Positions 22,111 to 33,192 of a DNA stretch of 64,000 bases are shown one piece after another. Each line of letters begins with the position of its first letter. Position 1 is the stretch's first letter. The notes under the pieces were generated by a model. It saw only the letters and a list, made by a program, of their open reading frames with translations, did not search any database and was not told the origin of the DNA. Origin of the DNA: Symbiodinium kawagutii (lineage: Eukaryota; Sar; Dinophyceae; Suessiales; Symbiodiniaceae); contig VSDK01017513.1 in the NCBI GenBank assembly GCA_009767595.1, positions 76,904 to 140,903 on the forward strand. The letters run 5' to 3'. The position numbers and the translations under genes are program-made.

Positions 22111-23154
22111 AGAAAACCAAGGAGAAAACACATTGAGCCTTCGTATATGTAGCGCCCCCAGCAAAACAAACATTCGAATCACCACTATACAGATACATAC
22201 ATAAAAATAAGTATGTATGTATAATTATATGTGTGGTGATCTTGTATTCTGGGGGTATGCATGATTCCTTGTAGATGTATATCACATGTATCTATGCACC
22301 AAGTGGTCAAAGCGCTGGTTTCTTACTGAACACCCCCCAGGATGAGCTGAAAAGCCTAAGTTGAGGTAAGTAGAAATATGTATTTTATCCCACGCTACTA
22401 AAGATAGAAATGTTTACATGTATCTATCATGTGATGACTACAAGCTGAAGAGCGTTGCGAGTCCCAAGCTGCCTGGACATGCCAATTCACAATTTATGCC
22501 TTGGAACTAACCACGCAAAAAGCTGGTTATGGAGCACACCAAAAGCGTCGGATGTGCTGTTTCTGTTGGGGGCTTGCTTGCTATCTCACTAACTGGGATA
22601 TTCTTTTCGGAATAGATGGGTCCAAAAATGTCCATATATATCTATATATATATCTTAATCATCTTAACATCGTTCGAGAAATGTAAATTGTTTGTTGGGA
22701 TGCCAATCGAAACCCCGAAAATCACAATGTTTTTGATCATCCCAAATAGTTTTCTTTCTTGGGATCCTGATAAACTCCTTTGGTGAATTGCGAGCCCCTG
22801 GCACGGCGAATTCAGTCGTCCCTTGGGTTCTATCCATTTCACTGGGTGGAACCACTAGTTACTTTCAAAGCATTCAATGAGGATCGGATGCGTTTATCCA
22901 ATGAGACCTGCACCAGTCGATTTGGTGGGTTTGCGTAAGGCGGCGAACGTTCAACATCCAACGAACTCGTTGTTTTTTAAGCCTGGCCGGTTTGTTCTGA
23001 TTGTTGCAGGTTTCTCATCATGACCTCAAGGGTTAAACAGAGAACCGGCCACAAAAGTGTTCACCGTTTCCAATTCCTGCAGCTTACTCAGCTGCCATCT
23101 CAGACAAGGGACGCCACGTGCAAGGCGCTTTTTCGGAGGGGGGCAAAACGGAAC
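22111..23154. other. intergenic stretch, no gene seen
   Basis: No coding frame is convincing. One motif copy is at 22400-22412. 'tctatatatatatctt' at 22640-22655 is simple sequence. Nothing else is recognisable. Confidence 0.5.
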
Positions 23155-23760
23155 GCGGCTGTCTGAACCCCAAATATGGAATTTCTATCTTTGGTATCAA
23201 ACCCATATTTAGCTGAGAATGGGGAACTAGGAATCCAAGGAAGGTCTTAATGATGGTTAAACCACATGGTTTGAAGATTATGATAAATCACTGGCTTATA
23301 TGGAGGTTTTATCGTTGAGATGCAGTGGTTCGATTAGGTGAGCCACCACACGTGGTGGATATTTTTCCCTCCACTGTTTTGAACACTGATATTGAATGGA
23401 TTTTGCGCTATATAGCGGACCGCGAGTGTCTGAACCCCAAATATGGTATTTTTCTATCTTTAGTATCATAGCCATATTTGCGGAAACCGGGGAACTAGGA
23501 ATCCAACAAAGGTCTTAATGATGGTTAAACCACATGGATTGAAAATTATGTATATGATTAATCACTGGCTTATATGGAGGTGTGATCATTCAAGCCTTCC
23601 CTTTGGTGTAATGAATTCCAAATCTATTCACATATCACTCAATGTTTCACAGGGTGAACTGACCCAACATGTTTCCAACATATCCGTGCAAAGAAGGTGG
23701 TCGATGGTGAGCCACCACATGCCGTGGATTTTTTTTCCCAGTCGCCTGTCGAACTTGGTG
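23155..23760. repeat. two tandem copies of a ~270-bp motif-bearing repeat
   Basis: The segments 23160-23372 and 23428-23745 share 'gtctgaaccccaaatatgg', the motif (23181 and 23450), 'ggggaactaggaatccaa', 'ggtcttaatgatggttaaac', 'aatcactggcttatatgg' and 'ggtgagccaccaca'. The second copy has an insertion between the last two blocks. The motif is therefore part of a longer duplicated unit at this place. Confidence 0.82.
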
Positions 23761-23765
23761 AGCTG

Positions 23766-23930
23766 AGGATTTAGGAGGTGGCCGTCATTATCCACCATCA
23801 TTATCAACCATTATCAACCATGATGAGCTAATACCATCAATGCATAACCAGTACCAACCACTATTCACCATTAGTACCATTTCCCATTAGATACCATTTC
23901 AAACTATGACTATGACCCATAGCAACCCGT
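23766..23930. repeat. ACCA/ATTA-rich degenerate repeat
   Basis: Units such as 'accattatca', 'taccatcaatg', 'agtaccaacc' and 'ttagtaccattt' follow one another without fixed length. Noncoding. Confidence 0.55.
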
Positions 23931-24084
23931 AGCGATCAAGGCTGACAACATGTTGCCAAACAGCCACAGCCCCATATAAAGGGTGTGATATTAAAGATAG
24001 AAAAGTTTGGTTGCATTCCGGATTGTTTGCTCATGGTATTGTGGGTTGCATGTCCCATATATTCCTAGCATACTTTCATCATAA

Positions 24085-24255
24085 ACACACCATGTTTCCA
24101 ACAGTGATTCAACATAAATCCATGATCATCCGAACATTCCCAACATGTTTCCAATATGTTTCCCACAATTTTCCAGCATGTTTCCAACATGTTTCCAATG
24201 GATTTCCAACATGTTCCCAACATGTTCCCAACATGTTTCCAACATTGTTTCAAGC
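24085..24255. repeat. short tandem repeat of CCAACATGTTT type
   Basis: About twelve units of 'ccaacatgttt(c)' (11-13 bp, some 'ccaatatgttt' or 'ccaatggattt') run in series. ACATGT is self-complementary, so each unit carries a small palindrome. Related CCAACATG runs occur at 28.26, 34.3 and 50.5 kb. Confidence 0.82.
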
Positions 24256-25462
24256 TTTTCCCACCATACTTCGAACTCAGACCAAACATCATACAAACAA
24301 TGATGATCATCAATATGTGTTGGATTCATGACTGGTGACTTTAAAGATTATTGTAAAGATGTTTTGACATATTGATCGCCCACGATAATAAACATCAATG
24401 ATCATACATAAAATTGATTTTTTTTTTAATGTATAAACCCACCTTTTCTCCTTTTCCATCGGTGCCACCCTCCTTCTCCCCAGCTCTGGTCTCGCAGCTT
24501 TTCTCTTTCTCCTCCCTGTCCTGTCCCCACCTGCCCCCACCTACCCCCACCGCTCCGAGGCCCACGAGCTCCCTCGTCCCCCGACCTCCACGGGCTTCAC
24601 CCCCCTCCTTCATGCATGGCCTCTAGGGCCTCCTCCAAGCGCAGGACCTCCTCGTGGCCCTTGTCCCCCCGTTAGATGGGGTTTATGTTGGGTTTACCGC
24701 GTCAGGAGGCGGCCCAGGAGCACCCCTGGATTACCTCCTTGGCCTGGGCTTCGGCTTCGCTTCCTTGTCCCCCTCCCCTTACCTAGGGCCTGTGGGATGA
24801 GCTCCTCTTCCCCCCTGTCCTTCCTCCTGTGCAGCGCTGCCTGCGCTGCGAACTCTGGGACCTCTCTGCCAGCAGGCTTTTCTGGGTTATGGTGCATTTA
24901 TAATGGGTTTATGATGGGTTTATGTTGGGAAAAAGGTGTCTTAGGCACAGCAAGGGTGTTCCTAAGGAAGGTTTATGACCCATTGAAAGTCTATATCTCC
25001 AAGAGCTCTGCTTTTGAGATAAACTTTTGATCTCCTTTCCTGTGACTCCTGCATGGTTGTTGCATGACATTGATTGCCAAACGGTCAGCTGGCAGTTGTT
25101 TTCATCAACTGTCAGCCATGAGATTTGGCAACACTGAACATGCATGGTATGCAGACGCGGTGTCAGCTCTCCCGCCCCTCCTGGGTTTGTGAGTCACCGT
25201 GCACCAAACATTTCCCTGACCAAACCAGCATAGTCTCCCCCCGAGTCGGGGTCCCCCTCGGGCTCTTCTTTCTGTGCTGGTGATCCAGGTCGGCCGTCTG
25301 GACAGGGATAATGGGAGGCTTCACCATCATGTCATGGGACTAGGTTCCTTTCCCCCTTCCCCTCCTTCCCACCTGCCTCTCCCCACCTTCCTGCCTTGAA
25401 ATGTTGAGGGTTTGTGTGAGCTTTTTTTTTGTTTTGATATGATTGAAATGCCTAAATCCAAT
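24256..25462. other. gene-free stretch with a strongly pyrimidine-rich strand
   Basis: From 24430 to about 24890 and again at 25215-25400 the plus strand is dominated by C and T (for example 'ctgcccccacctaccccc'), unlike its surroundings. Open frames here only reflect that bias. A long asymmetric tract like this could form triplex DNA. No gene is recognised. Confidence 0.5.
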
Positions 25463-25570
25463 GCTGAAAACGAATGGCCGAGGCCTAAGCTGTTCTATGA
25501 TTAGTTTCGACCCGCTATATTGCAATAAAACCCATATTTTGTATCTTAGCAACACGCAAAGTATGTGGGC

Positions 25571-25680
25571 ACTTTTCTATCTTTAGTTTTGTCCTGTTAT
25601 TTACAGACAAATGCAGATCTTGTCCTTTGCGCAAGATAAAATATATGAGAATACTGAGTCGAAACTAAAGATAGAAAAGT
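25571..25680. mobile_element. complete ~110-bp motif-bounded element, copy 1
   Basis: It starts ACTTTTCTATCTTTAGTTT and ends AAACTAAAGATAGAAAAGT, so the termini are perfect inverted repeats of about 19 bp. The interior includes 'acagacaaatgcagatctt' and 'caagataaaatatatgag'. This is the clearest evidence that the dispersed motif is a terminal repeat rather than a stray word. Confidence 0.85.
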
Positions 25681-26361
25681 TAGGCCATCATAGCCATGGC
25701 AAAAACCATGTAATCCTGTGTTTTTGGAATCCCACCATTTCCTTTTAAAACCCTTTATTAAAACCTACTTGAAAATTGCAAAAAGCAGCTGTGCGAAAGA
25801 AACCCTCAATAATCAATAGAAACTAATGGGTAAAACAACCTTTTTTTGGTATCCAGTCTTTTCCTTTTGACGCCCTTTGTTAAAACTTATCTAAAAATTG
25901 TGAAAACCATCATAAACCCAACCCCTTCCCATCATAAACCCAACCCTTTCCCATCATGAACCCAACCACTTCCCAACCCGAAACCCAGCCTCTTCCTCAC
26001 CTAAAACTTACTTTTCATCTAAAAAAGGTCCACAAACATCTTGAAACACAGAATTACATGGTTTTTGCCATGGCTTAACTCAATAATCATGAAGAAACTA
26101 ATGAATAGAACAACCTTCTTTTGGTATCCAGTCTTTTCCTTTTGACGCCCTTTGTTAAAACTTATCTAAAAATTGTGAAAACCATCATAAACCCAACCCC
26201 TTCCCATCATAAACCCAACCCTTTCCCATCATGAACCCAACCACTTCCCAACCCGAAACCCAACCTCTTCCTCACCTAAAACTTACTTTTCATCTAAAAA
26301 AGGTCCACAAACATCTTGAAACACAGAATTACATGGTTTTTGCCATTGCTTTGATGGCCCA

Positions 26362-26471
26362 CCTTTTCTATCTTTAGTTTCGACTCAGTATTCTCATATA
26401 TTTTATCTTGCACAAAGGACAAGATCTGCATTTGTCTGTAAATAACAGGACAAAACTAAAGATAGAAAAGT
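26362..26471. mobile_element. complete ~110-bp motif-bounded element, copy 2 (inverted)
   Basis: It is the reverse complement of copy 1 with very few differences ('cttgcacaaagg' in place of the complement of 'cctttgcgcaag'), and lies in the other arm of the fold-back. Confidence 0.85.
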
Positions 26472-28254
26472 GCCCACATACTTTGCATGTTGCTAAGATA
26501 CAAAATATGGGTTTTATTGCAATATAGCGGGTCGAAACTAATCATAGAAAAGTTTAAGCCTCGGCTATTCGTTTCCAGCTTTTTTACTTTTCTATCTTTT
26601 CCGGGTCTACTATATATATATCATGTAAAGATTTGGTGCAGTACACACTACCGCGGGACTTTTGCACTCTTTTTTGCACTCGTCTGACGATGGGGTCTTA
26701 CTGTCTTTGGATGATGAGTTGTTAAAAGCTGAATTCCTAAATGCAACACGCTGCAACATTGATGGTCATCTGGGGAGATGTCCTCTGAACACCAGAGTGC
26801 TAGCGCCACGCAAGCACGCAATCGCGACTTCATTTTGGAAAAACAGACCACTGATTGATGTTTGTTCCCAGTAGATCAGTTTGCTAGCGCGGTGCTAGCG
26901 CTGCACTGGCGCCTAGCTGGTGTTTTGCTGCATTTATCTGGGGGCTGGCTACTTAGCGAAGTTGTTAAGCACGCAACAACATTGCCATTAACGTTGTTTG
27001 ATATAAATTCCTTGACCAGCACCTTTGGCCGCATGCTAATTTATGAAATCATCTTGTTCATCTCAGTTTTGACGGTGTGTGCAGGGGTTATGTTTGAAGT
27101 GCGTGCTGTTGTGTTGTTAACAACTTGACGTGGTGATACCAATTGCCAGAGAACATGTTTTGAAACACCACAAGAAAGACCTGTTATTTGGAGAAAGACC
27201 TGTTTTCTGGGTGAGCTGCATCAAAGCCACCCGTAACATTATGGTCAAAAACAAGTGACAACCAGGTGCTAGGTATAGCATGCGAACAGCAGGAGGAAAT
27301 AAAGCACACAAAGCACAGCCCACACCCATCATTGGCCTCTGTCGACGATCCTTCGCGAGAGGTGGCCCGCGCAGCGTGCGCACAGCCAATTAGGATGAGA
27401 TTTCAAACCACAACCTGAATGGGCCCCCAAACTGAAAGTCAAAGCATCAAGCTCTCTCCACAACTTGATTTCAAGAGCTTGATCTTCGAGAACAAAATGA
27501 GCTACAACTCCATCAGCATCAAGGATGGCAAGCAAACTATTGTGCTGCCCAAGAAACTCGGGGAACATTGAACCCCAGCAACAACGTTCCTGGAGGATTG
27601 CTGCTTAAGATGTCAGGAAATAGCTGACACTGAGAAGAGCTGCACTGAAAACAAATGTCAGAAAAAAGCTCACACTGAGGAGGGAAATCACTGCATGAAA
27701 GCATTATTATACCTGACAATGTGGAAACGAAAGCCAGGGGTGACCAGTGGAACCAGCAAAGAGCGCGCGTTCTCATGTCTGAGTGAAGGGGCAACAAGGC
27801 AATAAGCGCGATGATCGTTGAACTCCACATGTGGTGTGGGGGATGGTGATCTCTAAGGGCAGCATGGACTGACAACGTCGAAGGAGAACACGTTCACTGC
27901 AGGGTTCGGGTGCATGTGACCGCAGAAACTGCATAGAGACACGCACTGGCACAGTGGTAGCCTGGCAGCAGTCATGGAAATGCTGATTGGCACAAGATGC
28001 GACCTATGGACACCCAAGATCCCACGGAGCAAGCTGTATATCGCCTATCATGGGTCAGCCCAGGCAACCGTGTGGCCTACTGAGCGCAGGTAGGTGGAGA
28101 CGCGGCATCAATGGCTGCGAAGGCCCTAGAAATTTAGAGGACCTTCACGCCGGCTTCAAGTGCGGCCCCGAAACAATCCGAAACTGCCATAAAAATGCAC
28201 ACTAGCACTCTGGTAACTTGGGCTGAACCTACCTCAAAAAAATAAAGCCAACAT

Positions 28255-28345
28255 TAACATGGAACCAACATGGGACCAACATGGCGCGCCAACGTGGGTC
28301 CATCATGCGACAGGATGTGGCCAACATGGAGCCCAATATCATTCT
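28255..28345. repeat. short CCAACATGG repeat
   Basis: 'aacatggaaccaacatggga' and four further ACATGG or AACGTGG steps recur every 10-14 bp. It resembles the arrays at 34.3 and 50.5 kb and the one at 24.1 kb. Confidence 0.65.
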
Positions 28346-28721
28346 GGAAAACCAGGGTTCCAGCACCCCAATCCTCAGGTCAGGACGAGATTTCACTGCC
28401 CGGCGCCCGCCAGACCCCCAAATTCTCACACCCTGTTCGCATTGGTAAACTTTTGCCCCCTATGGCTGGCTTTCGTGAAGAAAAATGCAGTTCCAAACAG
28501 GGAATCCATCAACCTACAAAGCATCCACTTCAACTGGTCAGTGGCTCCACTGGGCAGCGAACTGGTTAGGACGTTGAGGACGCTGTGTCACCGGTGTAAC
28601 CTGCGCAGTGCTCAACATCCAGCCACGGGGGCCAAACTTTAGCGATCGGGACGCTCAACAGCCACACAATTTGTATCCCGTCATGCTGAAACACTGGTTC
28701 GTCATGGCCATCACTAACAGT

Positions 28722-28780
28722 CATGGCCAGAAAGAATTTGTTAATTCAGCATATCTTTCTGGTCATGGCCAGAAAGAATT
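28722..28780. repeat. short repeat with perfect 9-bp hairpin
   Basis: 'catggccagaaagaatt' occurs at about 28724 and 28764. Between them TCTTTCTGG (28754-28762) and CCAGAAAGA (28769-28777) form a perfect inverted repeat around TCATGG. Confidence 0.7.
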
Positions 28781-29089
28781 GGACTTTTGTTCCCGAAATA
28801 CGATGTAAAGACGTAAGTCTAGACTGTTGCTGGATGTTCTCTAATAGGGAGTCAAATGCCTACATCCAACAGTCGATCTTGACTGAATCAATCTGGGCGA
28901 CTCGGATCTCCCAGATGGGGCATGGTCACTCTGGTGCTTGTTTAGAAAGACGTCCAATGCTAAGAATGCTAACGGTCATTCAGCCATGCAACTTTTGTAG
29001 GGACAACAACAAGGATGTGGTTGATGGTTCGTTCAAAGTAGTCTGTGGGCTGTTATCATACTCCCTCCACCACACACTACACCTGCTGA

Positions 29090-29245
29090 AACTAATTCAA
29101 CAACAAAGCGCTGTTGCAGCAGATCCTCTGAACAGCAGGGCAAATATCCAAAAGCCGAAATCAACAGCTGCCTTTTGAACTGGTAATAATCTTTGCAGGG
29201 CAAATATCCAAAGATTTTGAACACGAAATCAACAGTGGGATCCTT
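29090..29245. repeat. ~80-bp tandem duplication
   Basis: 'gcagggcaaatatccaaa' occurs at 29135 and 29196, each followed by 'gaaatcaacag' and 'ccttttgaactggt'. Noncoding. Confidence 0.7.
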
Positions 29246-29412
29246 TTGAACTGGTTGCGATGTTGGATGTCGTCAGCAGCTAATCAATCCCACCTCTGGA
29301 CTCAAGATGACTCAAGACATCCACCGCTGGCAAGCCCAACATGACCAACTCAAGGATTCCTCATCGAAGCTCAGCACAAAAATCTCCAATGACACAACGG
29401 ATTCTCTGAGAA

Positions 29413-29925
29413 TTGACCGCTTATGATCCGTCGTTGAAGGCATTCAATTCGCAAATGTACTGCAGGTACATGCAGGTCATATCTCTATTCAAACTTCAAG
29501 ACCCTATGACCACAAACCAGCAGCGATTTGAATGCACCATTTACCAACCGTTTTTGTTCAGATCGTTGATTCAAAGCAATTCTGTCAGCAAGTTTGTCAC
29601 CCCATCTTTCTGCACGCCAACTCTCTTCTGTGGCCCAAACTACCGCCACAGATGCCGTCGACCTGCGAGGGAAGTCGAGAATTTTGAGAAACGGCTGCTT
29701 TCTGAAAAAATGGACTTTGAAGAGAACATAAGAGAACAGATTCGCGAAAGACAAATGTCTGTGGAGGTGTGCACTACCACGAATATGCTGCGGAATGCCA
29801 AGGACCCACAATTCCGCGTGCACGAAGGGCGTATCAAACAGTCCTTGGAACCCCCAAATGAACTATCTGGGCAAGATTTTGCAATTCCAATGTTGCAGGA
29901 ATTGACAAGGCTGCATCATCCAATC
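29413..29925 (+). CDS. coding-like open frame, unidentified
   Basis: The frame is open for about 170 residues before the TCA microsatellite and includes a charged, helical stretch (REVENFEKRLLSEKMDFEEN, then IREQIRERQM). No family is recognised and the start is arbitrary. A related but rearranged sequence at 55880-56000 ('agagaacagattcg', 'gtggaggtg') does not keep the frame, which argues against a conserved gene. It may be an old exon. Confidence 0.22.
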
Positions 29926-29929
29926 ATGC

Positions 29930-30090
29930 CACCCGGACTCTTCCTCATCTTCTTCATCCTCATCCTCCTCCTCCTCCTCCTCCTCATCATCATCATCATC
30001 ATCAACATCATCATCATCATCATCATCATCATCCTCCTCCTCATCATCATCATCATCATCTCCATCTTCTTCTTCCTGGTCTCGTCCCTC
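29930..30090. repeat. (TCA)n/(TCC)n microsatellite, duplication joint A
   Basis: Interrupted TCA and TCC triplets are followed by 'cttcctggtctcgtccct'. The same tract and flank recur at 47.03 and 56.13 kb. The minus-strand poly-Asp/Glu frame is simple sequence. Confidence 0.92.
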
Positions 30091-31837
30091 TTCTTCTATC
30101 CCCATTGACCACACAAGATTCAACCAATCCACTGTTTGCGAAACCAGGTACCTGCTGAGGCTCTAATGTTCGTAGATGTTTTTCGTCATTGTGGTTGTTT
30201 TCGTCATCATCATTGTCGTTGCTGTTTCTGAAACTGAAATTTGCCAATCAGAATCAATCAAGATGCACTCCCCCATGTCACCAGCACACAGCCCGCAAAG
30301 CACCGCCTGACGCATCTGGACTTGGCTCTTCAGCAGCCATCTTCGGAGGCACTGGGTTGTTTCCAACTTTGGTGACTATCAGGTGTCTCTTGACAAACCC
30401 TCAAAACCGCTTGGCATGCTGACACTCAGGAAAAAATATGTCCAAGATGGCCCGAATGGAAACAAAGCTGATGGAACAGCATCCAAACAGCATCACTTCT
30501 GCATGGCTGTGTTGATATAGGGTTCGCCATCATTTTTTTTACTCTGAAGGGCCCTGACATTTGGAGGAATGACCAAAGGGCTGAAGCCAATTCACAGCAA
30601 TAGCAAAGCGAATTGGAAGCAGAGGACATGGCCCCGAAATCGTGCCTGGGATGGTGCCACTGCCAGCACTAGTCAAGAAAACTGCCAGCACTAGTTAAGA
30701 AAATGATCATTCATGGTAGATCCATATTGGTAGCTACAAAAGGGCTTCCTCTTCGAACATTGGCAGCCAATGCCAGTGAAGCATCCCAAAAGTTGTGGGA
30801 ATATTTCCATCCTGTCCCAAGCAAGTTTGTGCGCAATCTCAATGCACCATGGTGTGTCCATGCGTTGTAATTGAGCAGGTTGGTGTGTTGTCATCTGTTG
30901 TTTGTTAGCGGCCTAGGGTGTACATACGTGGCTTGGATACGATTTCTGATCCTTGCCATTGCTGTCAACGGCGTTCATCTGCAAAGGCCAAAAACCCATT
31001 GTAAATCACCAGCTGCTCAATCTCACCGGTCGTGCAGCAGTGGAGCGAACTGTTTGTTTGGTTGCGCTAGAAGTGAGAATCATTGAACATCAATGTATAA
31101 ATGCCAGGGCTGCCAGGGCCTCATTTCTGAAATTACTATCCAAGACCAACGTAGACGTTGCTGAGCTTTACCTCCTGAAAGTCAGCAGGTAGGGTCTGCG
31201 GCACTGGTGGTTTGCTGTCATTGTGCCTTTTCTTCCATCCCTACGAACCAACCAGAGTTGACCTCCACCAAAAGCTGAATCAGATTCCAGTATTGTTCAG
31301 AACCACAGACTCGACCCACCCGGACCCCTGCTGTGACAGGTAGCTGTAGTGAGTTTGTGTGTGTGTGTGCCGCTGTGCGGTTTCCAACTGTGATGAGCAG
31401 GTTGTCGGTTTGAAAGTGATCGGAAATGATGTCTTACAGTAAGGATCTTGTAGACCCCAAACTCGCAAAGCATCTTCCAAAGAATATCAAGAAACAGGAT
31501 TAATCATCTGTAAGTGTCGTGAAAAAACATTGACAACCGACCACTTCCAACTTGGGCAGGTCTAAATTTTAAGAAAACCATGGCTGTTGAAGACGCTTGG
31601 GTCCTTCCATTTTGTTCACGCAAAATTCCCAAATATCCCAAGTGCCGCCAAGTTGTTCGACCACACTTTGGCTGGTCAACTCAACTATGTGCCATTCGAC
31701 TCCAGGGCAAAAACCACTCACCACAATATCCGAACAAATCTCCCCCGACAAAAAAATGCTTCAAAACAACACCGCATTTTCGATCAGGCTGTGACAGTTC
31801 TTAGAACAGGTCATCCCTGGTGATGACGCAGAAGTAA

Positions 31838-32248
31838 ATGGGGCGTCTTCAGTTCGCGGGTGCTTTTGTCTTGCAATTCCACAGCGAAAAAATCTCAGCG
31901 AGTGAGTGGAACATTACAAGCGCGAAACTTGGACAGGAAATGACTGGTGAAAGCACAAGTATAGCCCAGGGACAAAATATTGCATTGCAGGCCGGTGACA
32001 TTCAATATGTTCCCCTTAAAGCACACCTCACAACTGTACAGGTTCACTGCCTTGCAAGGCAAACACGAATCCACAAACGGCATGAATGTCTGGTAAGATA
32101 CATCCACTTCGAGCACTTCGTCTGTCGCCATCTCTTGATCTGTGCCTCACCTGAGGAACTAAAGTTTGAAACATCACTTGCCGTTTCGGACTGCCAAAAC
32201 AAGCCTTCCTTGCTTGCACATATGCCATGTGTAGTTTCAGGCTTCTAA
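31838..32248 (+). pseudogene. 136-codon open frame, broken in the second copy
   Basis: The frame is open in unit A (FHSEKISASEWNITSAKLGQ near its start, ending at TAA 32246-32248). No family is recognised. In unit B (about 48575-48968) one base change turns GGTGAA into GGTTAA and stops the frame at about codon 37. Either the frame is fortuitous or one copy is decaying. Confidence 0.2.
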
Positions 32249-32817
32249 CAGACTGAGGTCAATTGAGAACTGTCTTCGGTGCTGCAGGCTCTCTGCCTGC
32301 AAGTTATCGCACCCTTGTGGCGCATCGGCAACAGTGCCAACGAAAACACCAAGAACAATGTTGAACAATAGAGCCTCGCAGCCAATTATTTATCGACTGA
32401 TTCAAGTTTAAACAGAATTGAAAAGCATGAATTCGGGTTTGTCGCGGGGTTGGAGGTTCAGGAACCGAGCTAACGGGGTTGGCTGGCTGCCACCCTCCTC
32501 AAGGAGGTTCCTAAAAATACAACATCCATGGCTTTTGATAGACTCAAGCCTTTAAGGTTCCATATTTGGGAACCTTAGAAACGAGGCTGGCTGCCAGCCA
32601 GGCTCCTCAATGTGGTTGCAGAACTGGAAAGGTCTCTGAGGGGTCTTGAACAAATAACTGACACAAACCAATCCTGTCTCGATATAGGCAAACGGTGTAT
32701 TGGTCAGGCCACCCTGCGCAAGAGGATACTCAATCTTGCTTTACCTAAGGAGGTGGTATTCCTGTTGGCCCTGGGCAATGTCAGGAGAAATGCACAGATC
32801 CAAAGATAGTGCCCTCA

Positions 32818-33046
32818 ACGATCCCAAGAGGACCATCTTTTACCGGCGAACCATCAGTTTTGCGGCTACCCCTTTTTCGGGGGCAAACCCAAAATCTCCG
32901 TTGGAAATTTCAAATGCACACTTCCTGTCGAACGTTCTCCAAATGTCCTGTAATTCCTTCGGTGTAGCAGCGAGTCTTGCATCAAACGCAGTCGGATAAT
33001 CTTCGCAAAGGATGGACACTCTGAGACCGTGGTGTGTCAAGTGCAT
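32818..33046 (-). pseudogene. coding-like minus-strand remnant, duplicated
   Basis: The reverse strand reads VSILCEDYPTAFDARLAA then TFDRKCAFEISNGDFGFAPE. The counterpart at 49698-49905 keeps the second part but is frame-shifted in the first ('gttctccaaatgtcctg' against 'gtttctccaaatgtcct'). No family is recognised. It is the best trace of former protein in the duplicated segment, still weak. Confidence 0.22.
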
Positions 33047-33192
33047 GAAAATACTTGAGCATGGTGGGAAAGGATTGGCATCGCGGGCAGTGCTGTGTGA
33101 TGTGTCTTGGTTGGTTTATCTGGATTTTTCAGCAATCACCAAAGACCAATGGCTCTAATTGAAAACGCCAGAGACTGGTGTATGTTGGGGTT

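Larger units (their letters stand above)
25463..26580. mobile_element. nested fold-back/MITE-like element with ~260-bp inverted arms
   Basis: The left arm (about 25463-25725) and right arm (about 26315-26580) are near-perfect reverse complements. 'gaatggccgaggcctaagc' on the left matches 'aagcctcggctattc' on the right, and 'aacccatattttgtatctt' matches 'aagatacaaaatatgggtt'. Each arm contains one complete ~110-bp element bounded by inverted motif copies. Inside is a direct duplication of about 275 bp ('ggtatccagtcttttcc' at 25849 and 26124), each unit with a triplet of 'ccatcat(a/g)aacccaacc'. No open frame codes for a transposase, so it is non-autonomous. Confidence 0.83.
1470..26599. repeat. 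dispersed 20-bp motif family (core AAAGATAGAAAAGT), about 38 copies
   Basis: The consensus is GATAC(A/T)AAAGATAGAAAAGT. Copies in this orientation start at 1470, 6390, 6960, 7846, 8029, 9581, 11369, 12686, 13182, 14356, 15391, 15740, 17618, 18156, 18808, 21085, 21207, 22400, 23993, 25667, 26458 and, degenerate, 26541. Copies in the opposite orientation start at 2306, 2523, 2879, 2988, 4192, 4975, 5199, 10478, 10790, 16514, 19849, 23181, 23450, 25572, 26363 and 26587. None lies inside a predicted exon; about 11 of 17 predicted introns hold a clear copy and about three more a degenerate one. At 25572/25667 and 26363/26458 the two orientations pair as the inverted ends of one ~110-bp element. 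Confidence 0.88.
26600..29412. other. gene-poor stretch, no supported gene
   Basis: No frame is convincing. GCTAGCGC recurs at about 26798, 26882 and 26893. A minus-strand frame at 27329-27568 (LLAILDADGVVAHFVLED) has fair composition but no recognisable family and no support. The dispersed motif stops at 26599 and is not seen again. Confidence 0.45.

Noticed and set aside
24085-24255. CRISPR-like or operator array of CCAACATGTTT units
   Set aside because: Units are contiguous with no spacers and are degenerate; treated as a short tandem repeat.
24310-24626. Gly/Glu/Arg-rich minus-strand frames
   Set aside because: A consequence of the extreme pyrimidine bias of the plus strand; no start context or family.
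1470-26599. The AAAGATAGAAAAGT motif as a polyadenylation or transcription terminator signal
   Set aside because: It lies inside many introns, in both orientations, and is missing from the retroelement and duplicated region; a mobile-element origin explains more.
27329-27568. Minus-strand 79-codon frame (LLAILDADGVVAHFVLED)
   Set aside because: Reasonable composition but no family, no exon partners and no conserved copy.
29863-30132. Poly-Asp/Glu minus-strand frame at the TCA repeat (also at 56181-56711)
   Set aside because: Simple-sequence translation; at 56 kb it also runs across the N gap.
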